The position numbers and the translations under genes are program-made. The notes beneath the pieces are model-generated. The model was not told where the DNA came from and did not search any database. It worked only from the letters and a program-made list of their open reading frames with translations. A stretch of 64,000 bases of DNA, from NCBI RefSeq assembly GCF_001411555.2, contig NC_049911.1:28927044-28991043 (forward strand). Direction: 5' to 3'. The stretch comes from Juglans regia. Taxonomy: Eukaryota; Streptophyta; Magnoliopsida; Fagales; Juglandaceae. Position 1 is the stretch's first letter; each line of letters begins with the position of its first letter. Positions 36,501 through 47,024 of the stretch are shown here, piece after piece.

Positions 36501-37711
36501 TCAGACAGTTTCGCATTTTCCCTGATCTTTTCCAGTTCAGCCTCACTGAAGTGACCATTTCCAAACTCCACGCAGAACTTATTTGCGTTCCCATCAATGG
36601 TACCGATAGGTAAGTGTTGGTCCATTCTAGTTCCTATGGGCGGGAGCTTTGGTGACTCATCGTCAAAATGCAAATTTCCCATATAACTATCCATTGAAAC
36701 ACTTCTATTGTGTCGAACAGTGGGCTTCGTGTCTCCACCAGCAATTCTCTTTCCTTCCCTATTCTCATTAGCAACACTATAACTGTTTGGGTAGCCATTT
36801 ACACGACTTTCCACTTCATTATCACTGCTATCACATCCATTTGTCTTCGAGCCACTGACTCTGCTATCCATATCCTTTTCCTCTGTACCAGATGAGTTCA
36901 TTTTATCAATATTGTCCAGATTCATGATTTCATTAAACAAGTCATCAACGGTTTCTCCTTCAGATTTCCCTTCAGCTGTTCCATCAGCAATGTTATTGCC
37001 ATCCCTATCCCTCTTCAACTCACCCTTCATCACCAACTGGATTGGCTTGTCCACCCCAGAATTCTCTCTTACAGAAACCGACCGGTCCAAAACTCCCCGA
37101 CTTCCAATGGGAATCAATTGAGGTGAAGACTGAATCATGGCTGAAAATCCTAATGGAATACTATCACTGTTGGAGCGCCGGTGCCCTCTACGAGGAGGAA
37201 GGCCCTCACCTACCCGAAATGCATTATGTCCGTTTACAGGCAAAGGAAGTGGCAGGGAATGAGAATTAACAGCACTTTCTTCCATAGACAAATCAGTCGA
37301 GATTGGATCAGAGAGCGAGCTCATCGAGGGCTCACGATAAGGCAAAGGACTCAAAGGGGGCAGCAAGTTATCAAGCGCAAAAAATGTGGGTTGAGACAAA
37401 GATCTAGAATGGGAAGGCCCCGGGCTTAAACTCTGAGAACTCGGTTGTTGTCGTGAAGCCGGGCGGGACCCCATAAACTGGGGAAACTGAGGCGAAGAAG
37501 CGGTGTTATTCGGATGCGAGGGTGGTATACCAGATCTCTTATTACCATTCTCACTACCTCCAGGACTCGAATTTTGCGGTAGATGACGCACTGGAAAACC
37601 CATTTGAGACGCATTTAAATTTTGCATATCCAATTGATTCTTTGGTTTCAATCCAAATGCAGATTGATGCCCCACTTGCATAGCACTTCCACTTTCATCA
37701 ACGCCACCCAT
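33572..37711 (-). CDS. Group I bZIP transcription factor (bZIP29/bZIP30-like)
   Basis: Four exons read on the minus strand, 37711-36468, 36382-36250, 36144-36060 and 33846-33572, join in frame to 578 residues. The start is the ATG at 37709-37711 (MGGVDESGS). Residues 1-400 are Ser/Pro/Asn-rich with [13 protein letters not shown] and [12 protein letters not shown], which resemble 14-3-3/phosphorylation sites of this group. The basic region spans exons 1-2 ([22 protein letters not shown]). The Lys after NRLSAARS, in the place where most bZIPs have Arg, is the group I signature. A long leucine zipper follows ([19 protein letters not shown]). The C-terminus is Gln/His-rich. The length fits bZIP29 and bZIP30, which act in cell-wall and meristem development, rather than the shorter VIP1/bZIP18 type. 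Intron 3 is 2.2 kb and holds a tandem duplication. A 5' UTR intron with donor CAG|GTAGGG at about 37933 is likely. Confidence 0.92.
34856..35155. repeat. About 150-bp tandem duplication in bZIP intron 3
   Basis: aggtgctagatgtgagc begins at about 34856 and again at about 35008; both copies run to gattcctgatttatttgttt with a handful of differences and small indels. Confidence 0.88.
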
Positions 37712-38924
37712 CTCCCTCTCTGTTATGCTAAACCCTTTTAATAAGTACAAAAAACCCTAATACTACCAGATATGGTAATGAAACAAACCTCTAAAACACA
37801 CACCAACAAAAACTCGTACTAAATTGTTAATCGACTGGAACCCAATTATCAGAAAAATAGAAAAAAGAACATGACTGCGTGATCATACACACGGTCACCA
37901 TAGTTATAGTCATGGTCATAGACAGACCCTACCTGCTTCAGTGAAATAGACTCGACACAGACCTTAGTGCATGGCGGAAGATGAGCAAGAGAACCTCGAA
38001 AGTACGGGCAGACAGTAATCGAAGACCGCGACCGAGTTTATCGGGCAACTGTGGCGGTGATATCCACAAGCACGGGGGAGTAGGCCTCGGGCTACGCTTC
38101 GAAGAACTCAGAAATATTGCCTCTTGGGACACAAGCTTTCTTGTCCTTTCTCTCTCTCTCGGACAACGTAAATATATATGTATCCTTGTATGGACGGCTT
38201 TATTTTCGGTCATTTTTATTATTATTTTTTTGGGTAAATTGAAACGCGGTTTCTAATCATATGCTTTCGTGTCGATGACGCCGTTACGTTACGGTCTTTC
38301 TTTCTTTCTTCCCTTTATCTCCGCCTTTAATCGCGAGGATAAGATTCTACGGCAAATTGACGATTACGTTTTTCGTATTCACTAATAGCCGAGCCGGCCT
38401 AAGTCGGTGCACAGGTGCAAGGGGTTCAGACGGCCAGCTTGGCTTGGCGTGGCAGCTATGTATTTGAGGATTTATTTAGCTTATTATGGTTTTATTTATT
38501 TACTTAAAAAAACCTTCTTCTTTTTTTTTTTAAATTAATGAGCCAGATCGTTTTCCATACGCACCCCTTCATTTTTTTAAAAGTATTCCATCACAAGCCA
38601 TGGACTTTCATATTTTGGTAATATATTTATTAAAATGCACTAGCCTACCATATGTTGTGCATATGGTGATTTCATCGTGTGTTTATCTTCTACTTGCGTC
38701 TAATTATATATTTTAGGTTGAGAAGCGATGCATATATAACCTGTTCAACATTTTAATAACTCGGTGTTGGATGGAAATTGATTTTTTAAAATCCCAATCA
38801 GACGAAAAGCTCATAATTCTTTTTGTTTTTTTTTTTTTAACATTTTTAAGGAAGTGAAACTGACAATAAATGGTTTGTAAATAGTCATTGTTCATTTTAA
38901 TACCAGAAGTGCTATAATCACATA
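37712..38924. other. bZIP 5' UTR/promoter and intergenic DNA
   Basis: 37933-38230 holds the likely first exon (GC-richer, CT/GA-rich at 38140-38165). From about 38460 onward it is AT-rich with no gene. An open frame on the plus strand at 37981-38256 is antisense to the leader and is not believed. Confidence 0.45.
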
Positions 38925-39115
38925 AATATTTTATAAAAATAAACTCACAAACTGACGTGATATCATATAATACGTTAAATATATTTTATAATAAAAATAA
39001 TTTTATAATCTGAGATACTACATTAAACCATATAAGTTTAAGAATTTACTTTTATATATATATATATATTGTGATTAAAACATTTCTATTTATTTATTCA
39101 TTATAAGATATTAGT
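38925..39115. mobile_element. Miniature inverted-repeat element (family B)
   Basis: The ends tataatcacataaat and tattgtgattaaaac are an inverted pair. The interior has aaactgacgtgatatcatata and taaaaataattttataatctga, shared with the element at 50165-50415 and, weakly, with 50880-50985. Confidence 0.55.
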
Positions 39116-39127
39116 AAGAAATCATTA

Positions 39128-39224
39128 GGGACGCTAAAGGGGTCTAACAAACTGATGTAGCACAGTGTCAATATGCCATGATAGTTAAACCCCTTTAGCT
39201 TGTTAGACCCCTCTAGCGAACGCG
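39128..39224. repeat. Short inverted repeat
   Basis: cgctaaaggggtctaacaa and, about 55 bases on, ttgttagacccctctagcg pair with one mismatch. A related ttaaacccctttag lies between them. Possible small transposon fragment; attagta occurs on both sides (near 39110 and 39350). Confidence 0.5.
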
Positions 39225-39444
39225 TGAAGGTGTGAGGAGGGGAGGAGCGCAGAGGAGAGGGAAAATTAAAGAAAAAATAGACTGATGTAGCATATTAGCA
39301 CTGCATCACATTATTTTGTGAGATCTCATTGTGCCTCTAACAACGGTCTATTAGTAAATCATGCACCACATATTCAGGTTACCAAAACTTGATGATGGGC
39401 TACCAGGTTTAAGTTATGGGCAGGCTGTTCGAATTTGAACCCGA

Positions 39445-39760
39445 GGCCCATTGAGGCACCACACTGGTTTTAAAGTTTGCTTTCCAATCCCCTCTTTCTC
39501 GGCCCCAATTCATAAAAACCCAATGCTCTCCCCTGTTTTAACCTATAGGTCCATATATCCGAGCCCAAAGGGATAATATCTCGGCCTTCACCGACTAACA
39601 GGAGGTGTTATTACACCATTTGTCTGTGACAATTTTTCCATCACCAATCAAACTACGAATCTATTTGACTCTTAAGGCCTCCCGTCGAGCCACTTTATAA
39701 ACCAAGCCTGCAAGTCACTTTAGCCGTCCCCAAAAACCCTAGCTAAAACTTCTATAAATC
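39445..39760 (+). promoter_or_regulatory. Promoter of the snoRNA locus: site II, telo-box, TATA
   Basis: Two site II elements (TGGGCC/T on the minus strand) lie at 39445-39450 and 39562-39567. A telo-box AAACCCTA is at 39734-39741 and TATAAAT at 39753-39759. Telo-box plus site II is the arrangement described for plant snoRNA and ribosomal-protein genes, and no protein gene follows downstream. Confidence 0.65.
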
Positions 39761-39895
39761 GCCGTCTCCTTACCTTCTAAGTGTACCTCGCTTCCTTCTT
39801 CCGTTCTTCACCTTCTTGAGCTGAGTCTGAGGCCTATAATCCGCGTTATTGCTTAGGTTTTGTGTTCATATATGTACTTGGATATGACTATATTG

Positions 39896-39996
39896 GAGAG
39901 GGCAAATGACGAAGATTCTTGATTGTTAGAATGCTCGAACTTTGATTTTGGGTGTGATGATCCAACAATTTCGAATAGGAAGATCTGATGCCTCTC
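39896..39996 (+). ncRNA. Possible C/D-box snoRNA with a non-consensus C box
   Basis: A terminal stem gagaggGca / tgcctctc (one bulge) encloses AATGACGA (C box with C in place of the usual U), an internal GTGATGA (C' box) and a CTGA D box at 39985-39988. The nine bases ataggaaga before the D box could pair with tcttcctat of 25S rRNA. The C box deviation and the mismatch next to the D box keep this uncertain. Confidence 0.4.
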
Positions 39997-40221
39997 TTTC
40001 TCTAATATTCATTTCCACTATCTTTCTCACTTTTTCGCTATATTTTTTTTAAATTGTTTAATTTCTGTTGTTTTTAATGTTTTCCTCTTCTTTTTCCTAT
40101 ATCATCTACGAGCAAGGAAACTTATGAAGCACACGGTTGTATTCATGAATTCCGACCTCAAAAAATAGTTGATGGTCACACATTTATGTTATATTTCTTT
40201 TTGTTATAGTTGTGGATAAAT

Positions 40222-40315
40222 AGCCAATGATGAAGATCTTGAAATCGACTGAAATGCAAGTTAATGGTAAACTTGTAAACTTGTCGAAAATCATGAACTA
40301 GGACGGTCTGAGGCT
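40222..40315 (+). ncRNA. C/D-box snoRNA, predicted 18S rRNA guide
   Basis: AGCC...GGCT terminal stem, C box ATGATGA at 40227-40233, D' box CTGA at 40249-40252, D box CTGA at 40308-40311. The 11 bases actaggacggt just before the D box (40297-40307) are complementary to the conserved 18S rRNA stretch ACCGUCCUAGU. The fifth-base rule predicts 2'-O-methylation of the U in ACCGU. I cannot name the family. It is followed by a T run. Confidence 0.7.
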
Positions 40316-40424
40316 CTTTTTTTTTTTTCCATCCAATTGCATATCTCGTGTCGAGAGTAAGAGAGTTCGTCCTTCTTTTAGAAGTGTTGGAATTCATGAT
40401 CATAATTTGTTGGATAAATCGTAT

Positions 40425-40516
40425 CTACAGTGTTGTGAATGATGAGGATATAATTTTTACAGTTATCCCTGTCTGATGCATTGTGCTGACAGTTTGTAAT
40501 CTGACGCACACTGTAG
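40425..40516 (+). ncRNA. snoR38: C/D-box snoRNA of the snR38 type, 25S rRNA guide
   Basis: A perfect 9-bp terminal stem ctacagtgt / acactgtag encloses C box ATGATGA (40439-40445), D' box CTGA (40473-40476), a weak C' box (GTGCTGA, 40483-40489) and D box CTGA (40501-40504). Thirteen bases before D' (cagttatccctgt, 40460-40472) are perfectly complementary to ACAGGGAUAACUG of 25S rRNA, next to the peptidyl-transferase centre. The fifth-base rule points to the middle G of GGG, the position known in yeast as Gm2815 and guided by snR38. This is the strongest RNA gene in the window and shares a promoter with the candidates at 39896 and 40222. Confidence 0.88.
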
Positions 40517-41337
40517 GGCTCTATGCATTCATTTCCATAAATTTACATGTTATATAATCCTTCTGCCCCTTGTGATTCTATTATTCAAACTAAAATATTT
40601 TGAATGATTTGTAGTTTTAATCATGTTTGGTCAGATTCTTGAATCTGTTCTTCATAAACACTCGCAGTAATGAATGCATGATTACTTTTTATCATAGAGT
40701 CCTGATATAATCACGGTGAAATCCACGGGATGCGGTAAAAATCTATCCCGTGAATTCCCCATTTTCTCTCACGTTGTCTAATCTCTTTGCTTTGATTTAT
40801 TTGAAGTATAGTTTTATTTTGCCGTAATCTTATTCAGGTCGGTCGATACTCCGCCCTTGTTTCCTCTTTTTATCAGAATTTGTTGTAAATATAATCCGGG
40901 GTGCTGTATACTCAAGCCAGTTGTGAATGTGTGGGTCTTTAGAATGATGACCGAACGATCGATGCGAAAGCTTTGGGCATTTAAGAAGGGATTATTACTG
41001 GGTTAAAATGGTTTCAATGTTTCAGTTCTTGGAAATGTGCACATACAATTTATATGTCAATTGGTGATTGGTAGGGAAAGAATATCTGCCGTGCGATATG
41101 TGGGACTTCAAGAGAGACGCACATAAGCCAAATAATGTCAAGACTCCACTTATTGAGTGCCATAGTAGGGATTGTCATTTGAAATGTATTTCTCGAAAAT
41201 ATGTTCTATTATTGGCATTTGATTGGAGAAATCAGATATGTTAGACAAAGGAATACTACCTTCAGCGGATTAAAATTGGCTTCTATTTGAAAAGCAGAAA
41301 CCATTTATTTTCTGTCTCTTAAATTTTGAACGCGGAG
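40517..41337. other. Downstream part of the snoRNA locus / intergenic
   Basis: No protein gene. A lone ATGATGA at about 40943-40949 has no D box at a proper distance. An 8-bp stem (cacgggat / atcccgtg, 40724-40752) with a 13-base loop could be a remnant of RNA structure. The rest is featureless. Confidence 0.4.
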
Positions 41338-41430
41338 AGACAGTGAGAGAGAGAGCGAGACGCTGCGAGAGACCTCCTTCTATATCATTCCCTCCCCCTC
41401 CCTCCCTCCCTCCCTCCCCGTCTGACACAC
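41338..41430. repeat. GA-rich then CCCT-rich low-complexity tract
   Basis: gagagagagcgagacgc followed by repeated ccctccctccct. Simple-sequence DNA about 480 bases beyond the stop codon of the BPC gene. Confidence 0.8.
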
Positions 41431-41910
41431 TTTACCCTGCCCGGCAGGAGCATCTTCAGAACTCAACTCCTAAGTAAAAATTGTCATTGTCAACTTATTA
41501 TTCACTGTACACATTCCAAAACATAGCCATATCGATAAAAAAAAATAACTTATAGACTGACGCTTTTCATTCAAGAGTGCAAGTTCCACAACAATCTAGA
41601 CAGAACTCCGACATGTCACATGGGCGACTAATCACTAGTCCTAAACTAAGGTAGTTTAGGCGAGACATAGGAGGCGGCTTTCGTTCTTTATTGATGTGGA
41701 CAAAATAGTTACATCGACAACAACAGAGAATGCTGATTTTCTGCAGGAGGGGTAAACTGGCAGGGCTACTAACAAGCTCATTCGTTTGCCAATTATCAAT
41801 TTCTTTCTTTTACTCCACGGCTGAAAGGGAAGTAGTATAAGATGGATACCTGCTCGTCATTAGCTGTTTAACTATTATCCTATACCTCCATTCCATTAAA
41901 ATTTACTAGT

Positions 41911-43032
41911 CTACTTGATTGTTATGTAGCGATTTGTCCCATGCTTGGCCCAGTGATCTTTCAGGTCAACGGGATTTGACAGATCATGGCCTTCTGCTGC
42001 AAGGCGGCTGATAAGCTTGTTAAAGGCACTTCCGCTCATCTTTCGCCCACCGACTCGGGCATGCCGCTTGTTGGGCACAGCTGGTAGAGGATACATTGAC
42101 AGGGTTGTTGTGCAGCATGAAGATTGCCACCCCCCATTTCCCCATTTATAACACTGCCTTAGGATTCCAGTGCAGGAACATACTGGTGCAGGCATGGTTG
42201 AGTCGTCAAATGAAACCTGATTCAACCCCAGGTCCTGTCCCTTCCAATCAGACTTTGAAGCCCCAGATTGTCTGTTCAGATCATCACTTCCAACACCCAT
42301 TTCCGGCCCACCCTTCCACTCTTGTGACTTTCCAAACATGATTTTATTCAAGTCATCACTCTCGCTCTTAATCTTCCTTGGAGGTTTTGAGGCCTTGCTT
42401 GCAGTTGTCATCCCCTTCGTCTCTTTTGTTCGTTTAGCTCGCCGTGACTTGGCAGTCTCAGACTCAACTTGTGATGCTGCAAGGCCATCGCTTGTGTGCA
42501 TATCCCTTATATTGTTAGAAGCCTCACCCATGTGGGGTAGATGATGAACGTGCTGTTGGGGATGGTGGATGTGCTTCACCCCTCGTGAGATTTGGCATCC
42601 TGGTGGGCATGAGGACATATTGCCACTGCTCAAGGAGTTTTCCCTATATTGAAGAGTGGCAATGGCATTGTCCCGTTCCATTATGGCATTATTCCGTTCT
42701 GCTATTGCTGCATCTCGTTGCAAAATTGCCATGTCTCGTTCTGCAAAAGCTGCCTTTTTTTCAGAAAGGGCCAAATTTCGTTCTTGAAGAGCTGCATCTC
42801 TTTCAGCTATAATGGTCATTATCTGCTTCATTGATGGCTGATGTTGCATCAACCACTGCAACAACAGCAGCATTTGCATATCTATCACATCAGGAATTCA
42901 AAAAGAAAGATGTGCTCATTCCTATAGTTCTGTGTATAATCTGTATCAAATTCTTACTCATACCTGACCCTGAGCTGATTTATACTGGTCTGCTTTGTGT
43001 CTTCCATTTTCACGATGCCCTCCATCATCCAT
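41911..43032 (-). CDS. BPC6: Class II BASIC PENTACYSTEINE (BPC4/BPC6-like) GAGA-binding transcription factor
   Basis: Two coding exons on the minus strand, 43032-42964 and 42855-41911, joined CAG|GTATGA ... GTTGCAG|TGGTTG in phase 0, give 337 residues, close to the roughly 340 of class II members. The start [13 protein letters not shown] and [13 protein letters not shown] match that class. Residues about 40-100 form the alanine-zipper-like coiled coil of repeated AxxERD units ([21 protein letters not shown]). A basic nuclear-targeting stretch follows ([10 protein letters not shown]). The C-terminal BPC domain has the five cysteines (VCSCTG...QCYKW...SSCC), [15 protein letters not shown] and ends [13 protein letters not shown] proteins bind GA/CT repeats and recruit Polycomb components to homeotic genes. 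Choice between BPC4 and BPC6 is not certain. Confidence 0.93.
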
Positions 43033-44375
43033 CTGAGCAGTAATTCTGACAAAAGTTTCAAACCTCCTTTGTAAGCACCAAGTCCCAGTCAATCAAGCAT
43101 GACCCTTGTCCAGGCTACAGATCCTCTATCTTGAAGCAAAGAGATAAAATCGTTCATAGTTTATTTATGGGTTGCCTGTGTGCAGATACACACAGGCACA
43201 ACAGATTTGAACAGAGCGAGAGAGAGTGAGAGAGATGGAGGGAGATTTGAATTACAGAACCATAAGCAGGTGGACATAAGTAATAATAGAAACCCCTCAA
43301 GGAGGAAATATTAGAAATCATGTATAAATCCAAAGCTTAAGACCCACACGCTTCCATCAAACAATGATCCACAAGATGCAAAAAGAAAACAATGAGTATA
43401 GACAAGACAATATTGATGATCGCCTATATACAAAGAATACTCGAAGATGGAAATGAGAAATCAGATGCACGAAAGCTCATCAAATGAAAATGATGCTGAA
43501 ATGGACCATAGCTAAAACAAGAAGCAAGCACAGATGTTAAGCTAAAAGTATAAATAAGTTACAACAGCCCTAAAGTGCATAGAGAAGGTATGCAAATTCG
43601 GATGGTGTCTTTGAACAAAAGTACATCCTAATTGTTAGCACTAATCCGACTAAGCACTTTTAAATAACTAATCAGTCACAGAAGGTATGTGAATTTCTTG
43701 AGTATAAACGCTGAGCCTACAAAAATACAGTGTGGCATGATGTTGAAATGTTAAGAAACATGATTGCACAACATATTTTTGGTTATATTATATAATGGTA
43801 ATGATCAAGAAAAAAAGGATGCACTTTGTATATAATGTTCTTGGATAAATGCAGAGCCCTCGTTTTCATTATGCTTCAGTTCAATATATAACATGTTGTG
43901 GCTCCGATGAAAGAGTCAAGGATTGCCAACTTTGTAGCATATGCTCTTACACTTCTAGGCCCTTTTGTTTAATTCTTAAAAACCAAATCAAATCGATCAT
44001 GGCAATTGTCATGTAAAAAAGCTTCATTCCTTCTTGGGAACCAAAAAGACGATGGCAGTAAGAGCAGCCGACGAAACAATAGAAAGAATCATTACAGCAT
44101 GTCCATATCAATTTAATCCTCATTAAATGTCACTCAATCCTAGTTTAATCCACAAGATCACCTACAGAGTACTACGCACAGCTTAACATCGATTGCCACA
44201 CGCACAGGGAACAGAAATCACCAAAATTAGTGTCTACTGCTCGAAAAGTGTTGCAGAAACACCAATTCAAGAAACAAGCTGCACGAACTTAGCACTAAGT
44301 AGGTAGTAACAGTATTAATAATCAGACGAAGAAAATCAAATCACTACAAAAATTAAAAAAAGCGAGAAGCTTTAC
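43033..44375 (-). other. Probable 5' UTR intron of the BPC gene, with a GA-repeat tract
   Basis: A donor AAG|GTAAAG is at about 44375 (minus strand) and an acceptor CTGCTCAG abuts the start codon. Plant class II BPC genes commonly have leader introns. At about 43213-43242 lies a GA-rich tract (gagcgagagagagtgagaga), a potential target of BPC protein itself. Confidence 0.5.
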
Positions 44376-44738
44376 CTTAAGAAGTAAGAGCAAGAGAATC
44401 GGAAGAGGAACGGAGACTTCGGGAACCTACAAATCAAGAAAGTTATAAATAGAGAAAAAAAAATTGGGGAAGCCACAGTTGGGAAAGGGATGCAAAACCC
44501 ACTTTTCCGCTGCGGGAGCGATTTTACCTGTACCTCACTACATTTTTTCTTTCCACTGCTCTTTTTATTTTTTATATTTTTTATTTCCTAAGAGTACAAT
44601 TTTCTTATTTTCTGGCATAAATAAAGGAGATTTTTCCTTCACCTTACGTGTGCCTGAGATAAAATAGACGATGATTTTTAAGGATTCCCTTCGCCACGTG
44701 CGACAAAATAAGGAAGTTGTAGTGGCATTTAATTATGA

Positions 44739-45125
44739 ATATTGCTAGAGCTACTGCTGTTGGGCTCAGCGTATGTGTTTTTTTAATTTTTATTATATAA
44801 ATCTTTTTAATAATTTTAAATATTTTAAAAAAATAAAAAATATTCACAATATTATTAAAAAATATTTCCTTAATCACGAAGTAAAATAAAAAATCATAAA
44901 AAAATATTTTTTTTATTTTACTTCATGATTAAGAAAGTATTTTTTAATGATTTTTTTTACTTTCTAATTAAAAATATATATTTTAATGATATTCTAAATT
45001 TATTTTATTTTTTAAAAATATTTAAAAGTGTTAAAAAATTTATATAAAAAATAATTTAAAAAAAGACACATGAAAAAATACATGATAGAGCTAGCGGGAG
45101 CTCCAAGCGGTGGCTCTAACATTGT
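44739..45125. mobile_element. Miniature inverted-repeat element (family C)
   Basis: Left end attgctagagctactgc and right end (reverse complement) aatgttagagccaccgc form imperfect inverted repeats that continue into ttggagctc / ttgggctc. The interior is almost pure A/T with long internal inverted stretches (around 44880-44960). It lies about 330 bases upstream of the BPC leader. Confidence 0.6.
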
Positions 45126-45539
45126 CCTTTAGTTATTTAGTTTTTTCAATAATAATTAAACTTTGAGCCAATGTTATATTTAATTAACTGTCTTGAAGAT
45201 TAGTTGACAGTTGAAACCTACCTAGACATGATATTATGTAAATATATATGACATACCCACGAAATTAAATTGAATCATGTTGCTTATTTACATCTTGTTT
45301 GAAGCATTGATATTGACTTAGCCAGATGAGTTTTTACCTTAGTAGTTCAATGTATATGTAGGAAATTGTAGTTGTAGGCAAATCTTATTTTATTTGTTTT
45401 TTTCTCTCAACCTATTTTTATTTGAGAAATGATATTCCCACTAAGGAAAATCACCGGTAAAAGTCACTAATTTTGTGGGTTTTTTTTTTTTTTTAATATA
45501 TATACTGAATGTGATGGGAAGAAAAATCATTACCTTAGC
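45126..45539. other. Intergenic
   Basis: AT-rich; nothing recognised. Confidence 0.5.
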
Positions 45540-45746
45540 CACAAGAGAGCAGAGAGGGCTTGTTGCGGGAGTTGGGTCAACAATGGGGTCAAGCCCGGTC
45601 GCCTAAGCCCAAACAAGGGAAGACGAAGCCAAGACCAATGCCAAGGTAGAGGGTTCAGGTCGGGCTAGTTATCCAGAGGAAGACTAGGGAAAGAGGAAAG
45701 GAAGATTATGACTAGCGTCGTCGAATGAATGGAATGGCAAACGAAG

Positions 45747-45930
45747 CTGCATTTAATGCAGCCCTTAACAGAGGCCACATCGTATTTAATGTGGCCCATA
45801 ACAGAGGCCACGTCGCATTTAATGCGGCCCATAGTAGATGTCAAGTCGCGTTTAATACGGTCCAGAGCAGAGACCACGTCGCATTAAATGCCTCCCAATG
45901 CACAGGGTGTGCGGCATTAAATGCAGCCCA
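45747..45930 (+). repeat. Minisatellite of about 33 bp, roughly 6 diverged units
   Basis: Unit: cccataacagaggccacgtc then gcatttaatgcgg, with the variable core gc(a/g)ttaaatgcggcc. Because 33 is a multiple of three, the frame 45725-46015 stays open and reads as repeated HVAFNAA-like units. This explains the open frame without a gene. Confidence 0.75.
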
Positions 45931-46086
45931 AGACCAGAACAGTGCGCAGAGAAGGTTGGGTGTTATCGCTGCTCGGTGGCGCAACACGCGGGGCAAATTG
46001 CCCTACGCAACATGATACCTTGCTATAGGGAATCCTAAACGGTAACTATAAACAAGGGACAACCCAACGACGAAGGGGGTAATGAA

Positions 46087-46091
<5 letters not shown>

Positions 46092-46141
<50 letters not shown>
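46092..46141. repeat. (CT)n microsatellite, about 25 units
   Basis: An uninterrupted CT run of about 50 bases, a likely polymorphic marker. Confidence 0.97.
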
Positions 46142-46143
<2 letters not shown>

Positions 46144-46168
46144 TCATAATTTTAGCTTCTCTCTTGAG

Positions 46169-46877
46169 TAGGGCTGCAAACGGGCCGGTCCAGTCCGGTC
46201 CGGCGATGGATCGAAAATTTTCGGTCCATTATTTTTCCAGACCGGACCGGACCGAACACCCAAAGGGACCGGATCGGACCGATAGCTATCGGTCCGCCTT
46301 TTTTTTTTTTTTAAATTAATAAAAAAATTTATTTAAAATACTAAATTAAATTAAGTGACTTATTAATGTGGATTATATAACAAACTCAATAAAAAAATAT
46401 TTTATATGGTCAATAATAATAAATTAGATGAAAATTATATTATTAATTTATATAATTACTATATAATTAACTAATTGATATTATATATTTATTAATTCAT
46501 AGAATATTAACAAGTGTTAATAGTATATTTAAAATTTTATATTGTTAATAGTGATAGGTTAAATGAAGATATATATAAAATATTGTTAATTTATAGAATA
46601 TTAACAAGTATTAATAATATATTTAAAAATTTATATTGTTAATTGTACAATTATTATATATAAAATATATATAAAAAATATTTTTTTTTTAATTTTTCAT
46701 TCGGTCCGGTCCGGTCCGGTCCGAAAAAACTGTGGACCGTGGACCGGACCGAATGATTTCGGTCCTCTAAAATATGGACCGGACCGGACCGGTCTAAGTC
46801 TCGGTCCGGTCCGGTCCGGACCGAAACGGTCGGTCCGGTCGGTCCATTCGGTCCGACCGGACCGTTAATCACCCCTA
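46169..46877. mobile_element. Non-autonomous hAT element with an 8-bp target duplication
   Basis: CTCTTGAG occurs at 46161-46168 and exactly again at 46878-46885. The element starts TAGGGCTGCAAACGGG and its end, reverse complemented, starts TAGGGGTGATTAACGG. Subterminal regions are dense in GGTCC/GGACC units (ccggtccggtccgg), while the interior is AT-rich. Length is 709 bp, with no transposase. It splits the LTR-like repeat. Terminal motif and duplication size fit the hAT superfamily. Confidence 0.88.
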
Positions 46878-47024
46878 CTCTTGAGTCTTATCTCTCAAAA
46901 TACTAACTCAAGCTTCGGAGGATTAACGGACCTCGAGATCCCCTTTCCGTTTTTGACTGTGCAGGATCGAGCTTGTATACCGAGACTGAGTAGTTGCCCA
47001 GGTCCGCGAAACACGACATCAACA

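Larger units (their letters stand above)
45540..47024 (+). mobile_element. LTR-like repeat, copy 1, interrupted by a hAT element
   Basis: The conserved 3' part (46886-47024) runs from aatactaactcaagc through ggaggattaacggacc to cgcgaaacacgacatcaaca. It is the same family as 61330-62010 (plus) and 63636-64000 (minus). The upstream part carries a 33-bp minisatellite and a CT microsatellite. The start is not defined; the end at CATCAACA fits an LTR terminus. No coding domain of a retrotransposon was seen. Confidence 0.5.

Noticed and set aside
37981..38256. Plus-strand frame antisense to the bZIP leader
   Set aside because: No domain; overlaps the likely first exon of the bZIP gene.
40724..40752. 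Hairpin cacgggat / atcccgtg as a possible H/ACA or miRNA precursor
   Set aside because: Only 8 bp, no H or ACA box, too short for a precursor.
40939..41010. Further C-box-like ATGATGA downstream of the snoRNAs
   Set aside because: No CTGA D box at a usable distance and no terminal stem.
45725..46015. Repeat-protein gene
   Set aside because: The open frame is a by-product of a 33-bp minisatellite in a repeat; no start context or homologous domain.
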